Shown piece after piece: positions 23,899 to 32,948 of a DNA stretch of 64,000 nt. Position numbers and translations under genes: made by a program. The stretch comes from Devosia yakushimensis (GTDB taxonomy: Bacteria > Pseudomonadota > Alphaproteobacteria > Rhizobiales > Devosiaceae), in assembly GCF_030159855.1 (NCBI RefSeq), contig NZ_BSNG01000001.1, positions 1,054,001-1,118,000 of the forward strand, given 5' to 3'. The notes under the pieces are model-generated. The model did not search any database and had not been told where the DNA came from. It worked only from the letters and a program-made list of their open reading frames with translations. Positions within the stretch are counted from its first letter, which is position 1. Every line of letters begins with the position of its first letter.

Positions 23899-24978
23899 TC
23901 ACGCCGGTTCCGGGGCCAGGATCGTGCATTGCTCCGCGACCGGCACCAGCTTCGCTGTGGCGCCGGTTTCGAGCGGGCGGGTCAGGGGGCCGTTGGCGAC
24001 CAAATGGCCGGCCGGGGTGTCGCATTGATATTGGTAGGCGCGGCCGAGATACGTGCGCAGGCCCAGCGTCGTGGGGATGCCTTCGGTGCCGGTGGTGACC
24101 GAGAGGCCATCGGCGCGGCAGGCCAGGATGAAGCTGTCGGGGATGGGGCCGAAATCGTCCTGGCTCAGGGTGAGCTGAGCGCCGCCGGCCATTTGGGCGT
24201 TGATCTTGGCGCCGTCGCGGGCAACCACACTCATTGGCAGCAGGTTTTCGAAGCCGACAAAGCGGGCGACGAAGGCGTTGGCGGGGCGCTGGTAGAGCAC
24301 TTCGGGCGTGTCGAGCTGCATGACGCGGCCGGCATGCATGATGGCGACGCGGTCCGAGATCGAGAAGGCTTCTTCCTGATCGTGGGTGACATAGACCGAG
24401 GTGGTGCCATTGGCCTGCTGCAGCTTGCGGATTTCCACCCGCATATCGACCCGCAGCTTGGCGTCGAGATTGGAGAGGGGCTCATCGAACATGAGGAGAG
24501 GCGGCTCGATGACAAGCGCACGGGCGAGGGCAACGCGCTGCTTCTGGCCGCCAGATAGCGCGCCGGGCAGGCGTTCAGCCAGGTGAGCGAGCCCAACGCG
24601 TTCGAGCATGGCAGTGACGCGCTTGGTCTTGGCGTCGCCGGAAACGCCGCGCTGCTTGAGGCCGAAGGCGACGTTTTCGGCCACCGACAGGTGCGGGAAC
24701 AGCGCGTAGTTCTGGAAGACCAGACCAATATTGCGCTGGTGGGCAGGCAGGCGGGTCAGATCCTTGCCGCCCAGCTCGATCTTGCCGGATGTGGGTTCGA
24801 GGAAGCCGGCGACAAGGCGCAGGGTCGTGGTCTTGCCGCAGCCGGAGGCGCCGAGCAGGGAGACGAGTTCGCCTTCGGCAATTTCCAGCGACAGGTCTTC
24901 GAGGACTTTGGTGGAGCCGTAATGCGCCGTGATGTTCTGGATGGAGAGGTTTTGGGTCACGGTTGGCTCACTTGGCAA
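23899..24978 (-). CDS. ABC transporter ATPase, PotA-like
   Basis: 359 residues. Walker A GASGCGKTT (43-51), FQNYALFPHLSV Q-loop, signature LSGGQKQRVALARAL (about 141-155), Walker B LLMFDEPLSNLD and the switch His in YVTHDQEEA; a C-terminal TOBE-like domain from about residue 245. This is the spermidine/putrescine and ferric-ion type importer ATPase. Last gene of a four-gene importer (26766-27806, 25756-26586, 24968-25756), overlapping the second permease by 11 bp. Substrate unknown; the purine setting suggests a nitrogen compound. Confidence 0.93.
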   Translation of the reverse strand: MPSEPTVTQNLSIQNITAHYGSTKVLEDLSLEIAEGELVSLLGASGCGKTTTLRLVAGFLEPTSGKIELGGKDLTRLPAHQRNIGLVFQNYALFPHLSVAENVAFGLKQRGVSGDAKTKRVTAMLERVGLAHLAERLPGALSGGQKQRVALARALVIEPPLLMFDEPLSNLDAKLRVDMRVEIRKLQQANGTTSVYVTHDQEEAFSISDRVAIMHAGRVMQLDTPEVLYQRPANAFVARFVGFENLLPMSVVARDGAKINAQMAGGAQLTLSQDDFGPIPDSFILACRADGLSVTTGTEGIPTTLGLRTYLGRAYQYQCDTPAGHLVANGPLTRPLETGATAKLVPVAEQCTILAPEPA

Positions 24979-25756
24979 GGAAGGTCAGGCCCAGGGTGCG
25001 CTCGACAATGGCCATGACGGCCACGGTAAGCGCCATGAGCAGCACCGAGACCGACGCGACGGTCGGATCGAAGAACTGCTCCATATGGGCGAGAATCTGG
25101 ATGGGGAGGGTGGAGATGCCGGGGCCCGTCAGGAAGATCGAGATCGACACGTCGTTGATCGAGGTGATGAACGACAGGATGAAGGCCGCGATGACGCCGG
25201 AGCGCACATTGGGCAAAAGGATGGTGAAGAAGGTTTTGAGCGGGGGCGAACCCAGGCTGATCGCGGCTTCCTCGATGGAGAAATCGAAGCTGGCGAGCGA
25301 AGCGCTGATGACGCGGACAACATAGGGCAGCACGAGCAGGGAATGGCCGACGACCAGGGAGAGGTAGATGGGCGCGTTGAACTGCACGGCGACGTTTTTG
25401 AGCAGGGAGAAGCCCAGCACCAGTTCGGGCACCAGAATGGGCAGCACGAACAGCGTCGAGAGCCAGCCGGGGAGCTGGATGCGGTAGCGGTTGAGGGCGT
25501 AGGCGGCCGGGATGCCGATCAAGAGGGCAATGAAGGTCGAGAGGAACGCGATCTGCAGGCTGGTGATGATCGTGCGGCGGAAGGCCGAGATTTCAAAGAT
25601 ATTCTCGAACCAGCGCAGGGAGAGGCCCTGCGGCGGGAAGGTGAGATAGGTCGTGTCGCTAAGGGCGGCGCCGACCACGATGATCAGCGGGCCGATCAGG
25701 AACACGAAGACCAAGGCGGTGAAGGCGATCAGGGCCGGGTGGAGTTTTGTGGTCAT
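24968..25756 (-). CDS. ABC transporter permease, PotC-like
   Basis: 262 residues from ATG 25756 (overlapping the previous stop, ATGA). Six hydrophobic segments; the EAA loop is EEAAISLGSPPLKTFFTILLPNVRSG near residues 161-186. This is the binding-protein-dependent permease family for polyamine/opine-like compounds. The start with MTTKLHPALIAF avoids a basic, histidine-rich leader that reads from the upstream gene. Confidence 0.9.
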   Translation of the reverse strand: MTTKLHPALIAFTALVFVFLIGPLIIVVGAALSDTTYLTFPPQGLSLRWFENIFEISAFRRTIITSLQIAFLSTFIALLIGIPAAYALNRYRIQLPGWLSTLFVLPILVPELVLGFSLLKNVAVQFNAPIYLSLVVGHSLLVLPYVVRVISASLASFDFSIEEAAISLGSPPLKTFFTILLPNVRSGVIAAFILSFITSINDVSISIFLTGPGISTLPIQILAHMEQFFDPTVASVSVLLMALTVAVMAIVERTLGLTFLAK

Positions 25757-26586
25757 CAGATGGCCATGGGGTTGAGGCGCTTGGCCATACGGGTCATCAG
25801 CAGCACGATGGCTATGGTGATGACGACCATGATGGCGGCGATGGTGGAGGCCGAAACCCAATCGAAGGTGACCATGGCCTGCTGATACATCAGCGTGCCC
25901 ATGACCATCTGGCTTTCTCCGCCCAGCAGTTGGGGCGTGGCATAAGCGGTGAAGCTGCCGGTAAAGACCAGCACGGCACCGACGATGAGGCCGGGAACGG
26001 CGAGCGGCAGGATGACCTGGGTGAAGGTGGCCATGGGCTTGGCGCCCAGCGAGGCGGAGGCCTGGATCAGATCATCGGGGATGGATTCGAGCACGCCGAC
26101 CAGGGTGAGCACCATGAGCGGCACAAAGAGATAGACCATGGCGACGATGACGGCACCCTGCGTGTAGAGCATGGTCATGGGCTCGGCGATGATGCCGGAG
26201 CCGACAAGTGCGCCGTTGAGAATGCCGTTTTTGCCCAGAATGATCATCCAGGCGAAGGAGCGGACGACAACGCCGGTCAGCAGGGGGAAGACCGCGGCGA
26301 TGATCAGGATGGACTTGAGCCAGCCGGGCGAGCGCGACACGACATAGGCGGTGATGAAGCCGACAAAGAGCGCGATCACAGTGGTGATCAGCGAAATCTG
26401 GATGGTGCGCCAGAGGACGGTGCGCCGGAAGCCGCTGCCGAAAAAGCCGAGATAGGGCGCGAGCGGGCCCGCCGGGGTGAGGAAGGTGGTGATGATGGTC
26501 GCAAGGACCGGCAGCACCAGGAAGATGACGACGGCAAGCGTCGCGGGGGAGGCAAGGCTCCATCCGGCGAAGCGTTTCATGGGCAT
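25756..26586 (-). CDS. ABC transporter permease, PotB-like
   Basis: 276 residues, six predicted membrane segments, first at residues 14-37. The EAA motif is QASASLGAKPMATFTQVILPLAVPG. It pairs with the PotC-like permease as a heterodimer in the inner membrane. Two possible starts two codons apart (26586, 26580). Separated from the binding-protein gene by 179 bp containing a small hairpin repeat (26670-26691), which may lower its expression relative to the binding protein. Confidence 0.9.
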   Translation of the reverse strand: MPMKRFAGWSLASPATLAVVIFLVLPVLATIITTFLTPAGPLAPYLGFFGSGFRRTVLWRTIQISLITTVIALFVGFITAYVVSRSPGWLKSILIIAAVFPLLTGVVVRSFAWMIILGKNGILNGALVGSGIIAEPMTMLYTQGAVIVAMVYLFVPLMVLTLVGVLESIPDDLIQASASLGAKPMATFTQVILPLAVPGLIVGAVLVFTGSFTAYATPQLLGGESQMVMGTLMYQQAMVTFDWVSASTIAAIMVVITIAIVLLMTRMAKRLNPMAI

Positions 26587-26669
26587 TCAGCTTTCAGCTC
26601 AAGCACGGGGCTTAGAAATACCACGATGTGTTCCTGCGCGGACCTGTACTCTTGTACAAGAAACAGAGG

Positions 26670-26691
26670 TTCCCGCCTGCGCGGGAATGAC
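26670..26691. repeat. Short REP hairpin (CCCGC type)
   Basis: TTCCCGC-CTGC-GCGGGAA followed by TGAC: one arm of the family seen paired at 44865-44948 and 45352-45433 and singly at 51423-51444. It sits between the PotD-like gene and its permease genes and, by position, could stabilise the upstream message or attenuate transcription. No T-run follows. Confidence 0.7.
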
Positions 26692-26765
26692 ATTGTGGTT
26701 TTGGATCGTGTTTTGGTGGTCAATAGCGTTGGCGCGGGACCAAGGAAAGGCCCCGCGCCTTCACA

Positions 26766-27806
26766 TTACATGCCGAACAATTCGTTCCAGCGGTCGATCC
26801 AGCCGCTCTTGGCGGCATTCAGCTTGGTGTAGTCGACGCGCTGCAGGCCGGCGATGACGTCGGCGCCATAGGTCCACAGGGCTGCCTGCTCGGGCTCGAG
26901 CTTGACGGCGGTGTTGACCGGAGCATCGACGCCCTGTTCGGCCAGCTGCTGCTGGATTTCGGGGCTGAGGATGAAGTTGATGAACTGGTAGGCCAGTTCG
27001 GGCTCGGCGGCACCGGTCGGGATATTGACGGTGTTGAGGGTGGCGATCGAGCCTTCCGACAGGTCAGCCCAAACGGTGGTTGGGACGGCGGCCTGGATCT
27101 GGGCCAGGGTGAAATCCTGCGCGATGGCGGCGGAGATTTCGCAAGTCGAGAACAGGTTGATCATTTCCGAGCCGGTATTGTAGTTCTTGACCACGTTGGG
27201 CTTGAGCTCTTCGAGGGCCTTGAAGGCGCCATCGGCATCCGCATAGGCATCGACACCGGCATGATCGCCGGCCTTGAGCACGACCATCGGGCCGGCCGTG
27301 GTGGTGATGCCGGGCAGCGAGAGCGAGGACGCCAGATCAGCGCGCCACAGGTCGTTCCACGAGGTGATCGGGGTGGTGACCTTGGCAGAGTCATAGACCA
27401 CGCCGACGCGGCCGATGGAATAGGCCGGGCCGTAGCCGCCCTGCGGGTCCTTGGCGAGGTCATAAAGACCGGCCAGGTTCGGCAGCTTGGCGGGATCGAT
27501 CTTCTGGAACAGGCCGGCTTCGATGCCCTGCTGGCTATAGCTGTCGGAGAAATAGGCAACGTCGACGCCGGCGCCATTGCGGATCTGAATCTTGTTCAGG
27601 CGCTCGCCATTATTGCCGGTCTCGAACACGATCTCGCAGTCGCACTGCTCGCGGAACGGCGCCAGGATGATGGATTCGAGCTTGTCGCCGTTAAAACCCC
27701 ACCAGGAAATGGTCAGGGTCTTGGACTGGGCCATGGCCGGAGCGGCCGAAAGCAGGGCCGTCGCGGAGATCGCCAGCGCCAGGGCTTTGACGAGGGTGTT
27801 TTGCAT
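26766..27806 (-). CDS. ABC transporter substrate-binding protein, PotD-like
   Basis: 346 residues with a Sec signal peptide (MQNTLVKALALAISATALLSAAPAMA, cleavage after residue 26). The mature chain starts with TLTISWWGFNGDKLESIILAPFREQ and has EIVFETGNNGERLNKIQ and FINFILSPEIQQQLAEQG near the end, as in the extracellular solute-binding protein family that includes PotD and ferric/thiamine binders. It would capture its ligand in the periplasm. First gene of the importer operon; a LacI-type operator-like site (27911-27924) lies in its promoter region. Confidence 0.9.
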   Translation of the reverse strand: MQNTLVKALALAISATALLSAAPAMAQSKTLTISWWGFNGDKLESIILAPFREQCDCEIVFETGNNGERLNKIQIRNGAGVDVAYFSDSYSQQGIEAGLFQKIDPAKLPNLAGLYDLAKDPQGGYGPAYSIGRVGVVYDSAKVTTPITSWNDLWRADLASSLSLPGITTTAGPMVVLKAGDHAGVDAYADADGAFKALEELKPNVVKNYNTGSEMINLFSTCEISAAIAQDFTLAQIQAAVPTTVWADLSEGSIATLNTVNIPTGAAEPELAYQFINFILSPEIQQQLAEQGVDAPVNTAVKLEPEQAALWTYGADVIAGLQRVDYTKLNAAKSGWIDRWNELFGM

Positions 27807-27910
27807 TCTTGAATGTTCCTTTGCATCGCAGGCTGTCGCCCAGCCCCTGGATGATTAGCCTATTTTTGTGGCGTGCCGCCAGCAAGCACAAAGAATAGGC
27901 CGGGGCCTCA

Positions 27911-27924
27911 GTCAAGCGGTTTAT
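27911..27924. promoter_or_regulatory. Candidate LacI-type operator before potD-like gene
   Basis: GTCAAGCGGTTTAT matches, at 12 of 14 bases, the complement of the near-palindrome at 36329-36342 (GTAAAGCGGTTTAC), and both are followed on the same strand by TTAACGC. It is 105-118 bp upstream of the PotD-like start. The LacI regulator encoded at 36503 is the natural candidate binder. Confidence 0.6.
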
Positions 27925-27934
27925 TAACGCGATT

Positions 27935-29287
27935 TTAGTGAGTTTGGCCGGTCAGGCGCCCATCCACCCAGACCTGTTCGATATTGGCGCGGCTGGCGCC
28001 ATAGAGGATTTTCTCGAAGACGGCGCCGGGCTGGGTTTCGCCGAACAGGCGGATAGAGCCGGATGCGGCTGTTGTATCGATAACCAGGGCGTCGAAACGA
28101 TAGCCGGGGGCAAAGAGGCCGATGGGCAGATCGAGGGCGATGCCGCCGCCGGCGGTGGCCAGGTGGAAGGCGGTCTTGAGGTCGATGGCCGAGCCGGGCG
28201 TGCCGCGATTTGCCGCAGGTAAAGTTGGGTCGACGCCATCCTGCAAAAGGCGGGAGACTTGCACGGTGGTGCGGCAGGCTTCGAACATGGAGGCGCTGGG
28301 GCCGCCGGATATGTCGGTGCCCAGACCGACATGGAGGTGTTTTTCCAAAGCGCGGCGCAGGGGGAAGACGGCATTGGCGAAATAGATATTGGAGAGGGCG
28401 CAATGGGCGACGGCGGATTGGCGGACGACGAGCCGGTCCATATCGGCGTCGGTGAGGAAATTGGAATGGGCGAGGACTGACTTTCGGGTCAGAAGGCCAA
28501 AGCTATCAAGGGCTTGCGCGTCGGTATGGCCATATCGATTCAGGACGTGGCCATGGGCCCAGTCGCTTTCCGAGCAATGGGTTTGCACGTGGCAATCGCA
28601 TTCGGCGGCGAGTTGGCCGAGAGCCGTCAGAGCCTCGTCGGTGCAGGACGGAATGAAGCGGGGCGTGATGACGGGGAGCACGCGGGCATCGGTATTGGCG
28701 GGGTGGGTGCGGATATGGTCAATGACGGCGCGGGTACCGGCTACAGCGGCTTCTGGGGAAGCGTCGCGGTAGAAATCGGGGCAGGCGGCGGGATCGTCCA
28801 TCACCACTTTGCCGACCAGGGCACGCTGGCCTTTGTCGATGCAGATATCGGCCAGGAGATTGGTGGCTTCGGTGTGCTGGGTGGCGAAGTAGAGCGCGGT
28901 GGTGGTGCCGTTGGCGAGCAGGTCTTCGACGAGGGCCGTGTAGCGCGGGCGGGCGAAATCGAGGTCGGCGTAACGGGCTTCGAGCGGGAAGGTGTATTTT
29001 TGCAGCCAGACTTCGAGCGGCTCGTCCAAGGCTTGGCCGAGCTGGGGATATTGGGGCGCGTGGATGTGGAGGTCGACGAAGCCGGGAAGGACGTAGCGGC
29101 CTCGGGGAAGGCGGAGGACGTCGGTGCGGTCGGTGGCTTCGGCGTAGCCGGCATCAGTGGGTTGCAGGACTGCGGTGATGGTGCCGGTAGCGTCGATCTC
29201 GATCAATGTATCGGCCAGCACTTCAAGTGTGCCCTGTTGTGGGGCGTGCAGGAAGGTGCCGAGAATGGCGCGGCCGCGCAGGATCAT
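27935..29287 (-). CDS. guaD: Guanine deaminase
   Basis: 450 residues. LPGFVDLHIHAPQYPQLG (His74, His76) is the distinctive guanine deaminase form of the amidohydrolase HxH motif; HCSESDWAHGHVLNRYG, HSNFLTDADM and GTDISGGPSASMFEACR complete the metal and substrate sites. It hydrolyses guanine to xanthine and ammonia; this is the zinc-dependent TIM-barrel type, not the CDA-fold type. Last gene of the seven-gene minus-strand operon; its ATG overlaps the permease stop (ATGA). The xanthine formed could be used by the phosphoribosyltransferase at 1. Confidence 0.94.
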   Translation of the reverse strand: MILRGRAILGTFLHAPQQGTLEVLADTLIEIDATGTITAVLQPTDAGYAEATDRTDVLRLPRGRYVLPGFVDLHIHAPQYPQLGQALDEPLEVWLQKYTFPLEARYADLDFARPRYTALVEDLLANGTTTALYFATQHTEATNLLADICIDKGQRALVGKVVMDDPAACPDFYRDASPEAAVAGTRAVIDHIRTHPANTDARVLPVITPRFIPSCTDEALTALGQLAAECDCHVQTHCSESDWAHGHVLNRYGHTDAQALDSFGLLTRKSVLAHSNFLTDADMDRLVVRQSAVAHCALSNIYFANAVFPLRRALEKHLHVGLGTDISGGPSASMFEACRTTVQVSRLLQDGVDPTLPAANRGTPGSAIDLKTAFHLATAGGGIALDLPIGLFAPGYRFDALVIDTTAASGSIRLFGETQPGAVFEKILYGASRANIEQVWVDGRLTGQTH

Positions 29288-30234
29288 ATTTTGCTCAGGG
29301 TGCGGAGTTGACGGGCGCGCATCGCGCGATAGCTGAAGAGGACCAGGGCCAGCACGGTGACGATGAAGGGGATCATGCGGATCAGCTCGGCTGGAATCCA
29401 GTTGAACAGGCCCGGCATGACCACGGCGAGGGCTTCAAAGAAGCCAAAGAGCAGGGCGGCCAATAGCGCGCCGACCGGGTGGCGGGCGCCGAGCAGGACG
29501 GCGCCGAGCGCGATGAAGCCGCGGCCGGCGGTCATGTCGCGGGTGAAGCCGACATAGTTGAACATCGCAAGTTGGGCGCCGCCGAGAGCGGCAAGAGCAC
29601 CCGAGACCAAAAGGCTCCAGGCGCGGATGGCGTTGACGGGAATGCCGGCCGCTTCGGGGGCGGCGGGGTATTCGCCGACGCCGCGCAGCCAGAGGCCCCA
29701 AGGGGTGCGGTAGAGGAAATACCAGATGGCAAAGACCAGGAAGGCAGCGACCCAGGAGAGGATGGAATGACCGGAGAGGAACTGGACCAGGGTATGGCCG
29801 ATGCCGGGAATGACACCCAGGAAGGAGAGGTCGAGCGCGGGGATGGCCTTGGAGGGCAGGTTGATCGAGGTGCCCTTGTCGCCGCCGGTGGCTAGGGTGA
29901 GCGCGAAGACCGTGCCGCCTGTGGCGAAGATGTTGATGGCGAAACCGACCAGGATGATGTCGGCCTTTAGGCGCAGGTGGAAGAAAGCCATGACCGCGCC
30001 GAGCAAGGCGCCGGCGGCGATGGCGGCGAGGACGGCGACATACCAGGGCGCAAAGACCGAGACGATGACGGCGGTGAGGCAGCCCACCAGCATCATGCCT
30101 TCGAGGGCCACGTTGAGAGCGCCGGAGAGATCGGCAATCAGGCCGCCCAGGGTGGAGAGCAGCAGGGGAGTGGAGGTGCGGACGACGGTGACGAAGAAGG
30201 TCGCCGAAAAGACCGTCATGAACAGTTCGATCAT
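29284..30234 (-). CDS. Nucleoside ABC transporter permease (NupQ/YufQ-like)
   Basis: 316 residues, about eight hydrophobic segments. TSTPLLLSTLGGLIADLSGALNVALEGMMLVG near the N-terminus and RGFIALGAVLLGARHPVGALLAALLFGFFEAL near the C-terminus are the marks of the second permease in BMP-type nucleoside importers, related to the RbsC/BPD_transp_2 family. Overlaps both neighbours by 4 bp, so it is translationally coupled. With 30231 it forms the membrane channel for nucleosides. Confidence 0.92.
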   Translation of the reverse strand: MIELFMTVFSATFFVTVVRTSTPLLLSTLGGLIADLSGALNVALEGMMLVGCLTAVIVSVFAPWYVAVLAAIAAGALLGAVMAFFHLRLKADIILVGFAINIFATGGTVFALTLATGGDKGTSINLPSKAIPALDLSFLGVIPGIGHTLVQFLSGHSILSWVAAFLVFAIWYFLYRTPWGLWLRGVGEYPAAPEAAGIPVNAIRAWSLLVSGALAALGGAQLAMFNYVGFTRDMTAGRGFIALGAVLLGARHPVGALLAALLFGFFEALAVVMPGLFNWIPAELIRMIPFIVTVLALVLFSYRAMRARQLRTLSKI

Positions 30235-31346
30235 TTGCCGGCCTCCATGACGGCGGAGGATGCGGGGTCGCGGCCAAACAGGCGGGCGAAGAATTTGCGG
30301 CCGGGCAGGGAGAAGGATGAAGCGACCAGAAGGATGATGATGGCGGTGACGACGCCGATGACTTCGGAGGGGACGTCGGTGCGGATATTCATGAGCTGCG
30401 CGCCCTGGCGGAGGTAGCCATAGAACAGGGCGACGACAGGCACGGCGAGCGGGCGGCTGCGGGCGACGATAGCGATCAGGATGCCCTCGAAGGCCAGGCC
30501 GCCCTCGAACAATATGGTGAGCTTGCCGTAGGACTGGCCCTGCACGAACATGGCGCCGAGCAGGCCCCCCAGCGCGCCGGCGACGGTCATGGCGGAGACC
30601 ATGATCACGGTGGAGCGAATGCCGGAATATTCGGCGAATTGGGCATTGTGGCCGACAAGTCGCAGTTTGAGGCCCCAGGCGGTGCGATAGAGCGCGAACC
30701 AGACAGCAAGCACGGCCACGATGGCAAGGATCAGCCCGATATCGATGCGGGTGCCGGCGACCAGCGCGGGGAAGACGGCGGTAGCGGGGAAATCATTGGT
30801 GGTGAGCACGCCGCTGCCGGGCGGCACGAGCTGGGTGCGGACCAGGTAGTTGCACAGCTCGATGGCGATATAGTTGAGCATCAGCGAGGAGACGATTTCG
30901 TTGGCGCCCAGCTTGGCCTTGGCGATGCCGGGGATGAAGCCATAAAAGCCGCCCGCAATCATGGCGCAGAGCACGCCGACGGGGATGGCCAGCCAGGTGG
31001 CGCCGATGGGGGAGAGGGCGACATAGGCGGCGGCGAGGCCTCCGACATAGACCTGGCCCTGCACGCCCATGGAGAATTGGCGGGCCTGGAAGACCAGGCT
31101 GAAGGCGAGGCCCGTAATGGTCAGCTTGGCGACGTCATCGATCCACAGACCGATAGTGCGCGGCCGGGAGATGGGGGCGGTCAGCAGCACATTGAAGGCT
31201 TCGAGCGGGGCCTTGGAGGTGAACAGGATGATGATGAAGGCGACGCCCAAAGCGATGAGCGCGGCGGCGAGGGCGCGGCCGGTTTCGCGGCGGATATTGG
31301 CCCAGCGGGCCTTGCGGCCGAGCACGGCTTCACTGGTCATGCTCAT
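30231..31346 (-). CDS. Nucleoside ABC transporter permease (NupP/YufP-like)
   Basis: 371 residues, BPD_transp_2 family. A basic N-terminus precedes the first membrane segment at residues 30-46; KLTITGLAFSLVFQARQFSMGVQGQVYVGGLAAAYVAL and LGANEIVSSLMLNYIAIELCNYLVR are typical of the larger permease of BMP-dependent nucleoside importers. ATG overlaps the ATPase stop (ATGA). Confidence 0.92.
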   Translation of the reverse strand: MSMTSEAVLGRKARWANIRRETGRALAAALIALGVAFIIILFTSKAPLEAFNVLLTAPISRPRTIGLWIDDVAKLTITGLAFSLVFQARQFSMGVQGQVYVGGLAAAYVALSPIGATWLAIPVGVLCAMIAGGFYGFIPGIAKAKLGANEIVSSLMLNYIAIELCNYLVRTQLVPPGSGVLTTNDFPATAVFPALVAGTRIDIGLILAIVAVLAVWFALYRTAWGLKLRLVGHNAQFAEYSGIRSTVIMVSAMTVAGALGGLLGAMFVQGQSYGKLTILFEGGLAFEGILIAIVARSRPLAVPVVALFYGYLRQGAQLMNIRTDVPSEVIGVVTAIIILLVASSFSLPGRKFFARLFGRDPASSAVMEAGK

Positions 31347-32887
31347 CGCAGGGCTCCCTGCATTTCGGCCGGGGTCTGGGTGGCGATGCCCAGCATATAG
31401 GTGCCCAGGGTTTCGGGGGTGAGGTCGTCGGAATTGACAAAGGCGGCGACGATCTTGCCGCGATAGAGCACGACGAGGCGGTCGGCCAGGGCCAGCAGTT
31501 CGGACAGATCGGCGGAACTTAGCAATATGGCGGCGCCGGCATCGCGCGCGTCGGTCAAGGAGCGCCAGATGAATTGGGTGGCGCCCAGATCAACGCCGCG
31601 GGTGGGCTGGTTGACGAGCAGGAGCTTGGGCTGTTCGGAGAGTTCGCGGGCGACCACGACCTTTTGCATATTGCCGCCGGACAGGGTGCCTACAGCGGCG
31701 CCGGGGCCGCCGACGCGGATGGAGAAGCGCTCGATGAGCGTTTCGGCATTGGCCTTGATGGCCTTGAGGTCGAGCAGGCCATTGCGGACATAGCGCTTGT
31801 CGTCGAGCCGTGTGGCGACGAGGTTTTCGGCGACGCTGGCGCCAGTGGCGAGGCCTCGGGCCAGGCGATCTTCGGGGATGCTGGCCAGGCCGGCGGCGCG
31901 GCGCTCCAGGATGGAGAGGGAAGTGAGGCTCCTGCCGTTCAGATAGGCGACGCCATCGGCAATGGGGCGCAGGCCCGCGACGGCTTCGAGCAATTCGGAC
32001 TGGCCATTGCCCTCGACGCCGACCAAGCCAACAATTTCGCCGGCATGGACGCGCAGGTTGAGGTCATCGACCAGGGTGGTGCCGTTTTCGCCGGTGACCT
32101 TGAGGGCCTTGATCTCGCAGGTCAGAGCCCCCTGATTGGCGGCGCGGTCGACGCGCAGGGCGACTTCGCGGCCCACCATCATGGTGGCGAGGCTTTTTTC
32201 GGTAACCTCGCTGGCAGCGACTTCGCCTACCGATTTGCCGGCGCGCATGACGGTGATGCGGTCGGAGATTTCGAGCACTTCGGGCAGTTTGTGGGCGATG
32301 AAGATAACGGTGCGGCCTTGTTCGACCAGAGCGCGGACGGCGACGAACAACTCTTCGACTTCCTGCGGGGCGAGGACGGCGGTGGGCTCGTCGAGAATGA
32401 GGATGCGCGCGTCCCGATAAAGTGCCTTGAGGATCTCAACGCGCTGCTGCTGGCCGACAGGGAGTTGACCGACCGGCGGCAGAGGGTCGACGGAGAGACG
32501 GAACTTTTCGGAGAGCGCGCGCACCGCCTCGATCGCCTGTTGGCGGTCGAACCGGACGCCGGTGCGGGGCTCGGAGCCCAGCACGACGTTTTCGTAAACT
32601 GAAAAGGACGGCACGAGGGAAAAGTGCTGAAACACCATGCCGATGCCGGCGTCGATCGCCTCGCGCGGATTGGTGAAGCTGACGGGCTTGCCATCGAGCA
32701 GGAGCGTGCCGCGATCGGGGCGCTCGATGCCGAAGAGGATTTTCATCAGGGTGGATTTGCCCGCGCCGTTTTCGCCGACCACAGCATGGACCTCACCGGC
32801 ATTGATGGTGAGGTTGACGCCATCATTGGCGACAACGCCGCCCGGATAGGTCTTGCCGATGTCGATAGCTTGCAGCAGCGGGGTCAT
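31343..32887 (-). CDS. Nucleoside ABC transporter ATPase (NupO/YufO-like)
   Basis: 514 residues, two ABC cassettes in one chain as in RbsA/MglA. First cassette: Walker A GENGAGKST near 40, signature LPVGQQQRVEILKALY, Walker B ILILDEPTAVL. Second: GVEGNGQSELL in place of a strict Walker A, TLSGGNMQKVVVARELSEQ and LLVNQPTRGVDLGA. The degenerate second P-loop is usual in this family. Start at ATG 32887 is preferred to 32896 because GGGA is 9 bases upstream. A terminator lies between this gene and the binding-protein gene. Confidence 0.92.
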   Translation of the reverse strand: MTPLLQAIDIGKTYPGGVVANDGVNLTINAGEVHAVVGENGAGKSTLMKILFGIERPDRGTLLLDGKPVSFTNPREAIDAGIGMVFQHFSLVPSFSVYENVVLGSEPRTGVRFDRQQAIEAVRALSEKFRLSVDPLPPVGQLPVGQQQRVEILKALYRDARILILDEPTAVLAPQEVEELFVAVRALVEQGRTVIFIAHKLPEVLEISDRITVMRAGKSVGEVAASEVTEKSLATMMVGREVALRVDRAANQGALTCEIKALKVTGENGTTLVDDLNLRVHAGEIVGLVGVEGNGQSELLEAVAGLRPIADGVAYLNGRSLTSLSILERRAAGLASIPEDRLARGLATGASVAENLVATRLDDKRYVRNGLLDLKAIKANAETLIERFSIRVGGPGAAVGTLSGGNMQKVVVARELSEQPKLLLVNQPTRGVDLGATQFIWRSLTDARDAGAAILLSSADLSELLALADRLVVLYRGKIVAAFVNSDDLTPETLGTYMLGIATQTPAEMQGALR

Positions 32888-32905
32888 GCACGTCATTCCC
32901 GTTGG

Positions 32906-32941
32906 AAAAAAAAGACGCCGCCCTTTTTGGGGGGCGGCGCC
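32906..32941 (-). terminator. Intra-operon terminator between binding protein and ATPase
   Basis: On the minus strand, GCGCCGCCC (32932-32940) pairs with GGGCGGCGTC (32914-32923) over 10 bp including one G-T pair, and is followed at once by eight T (32906-32913). This is a textbook intrinsic terminator, 7 bp after the BMP stop and 19 bp before the ATPase start. Partial read-through would give more binding protein than transporter. Confidence 0.85.
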
Positions 32942-32948
32942 GGGCTTG

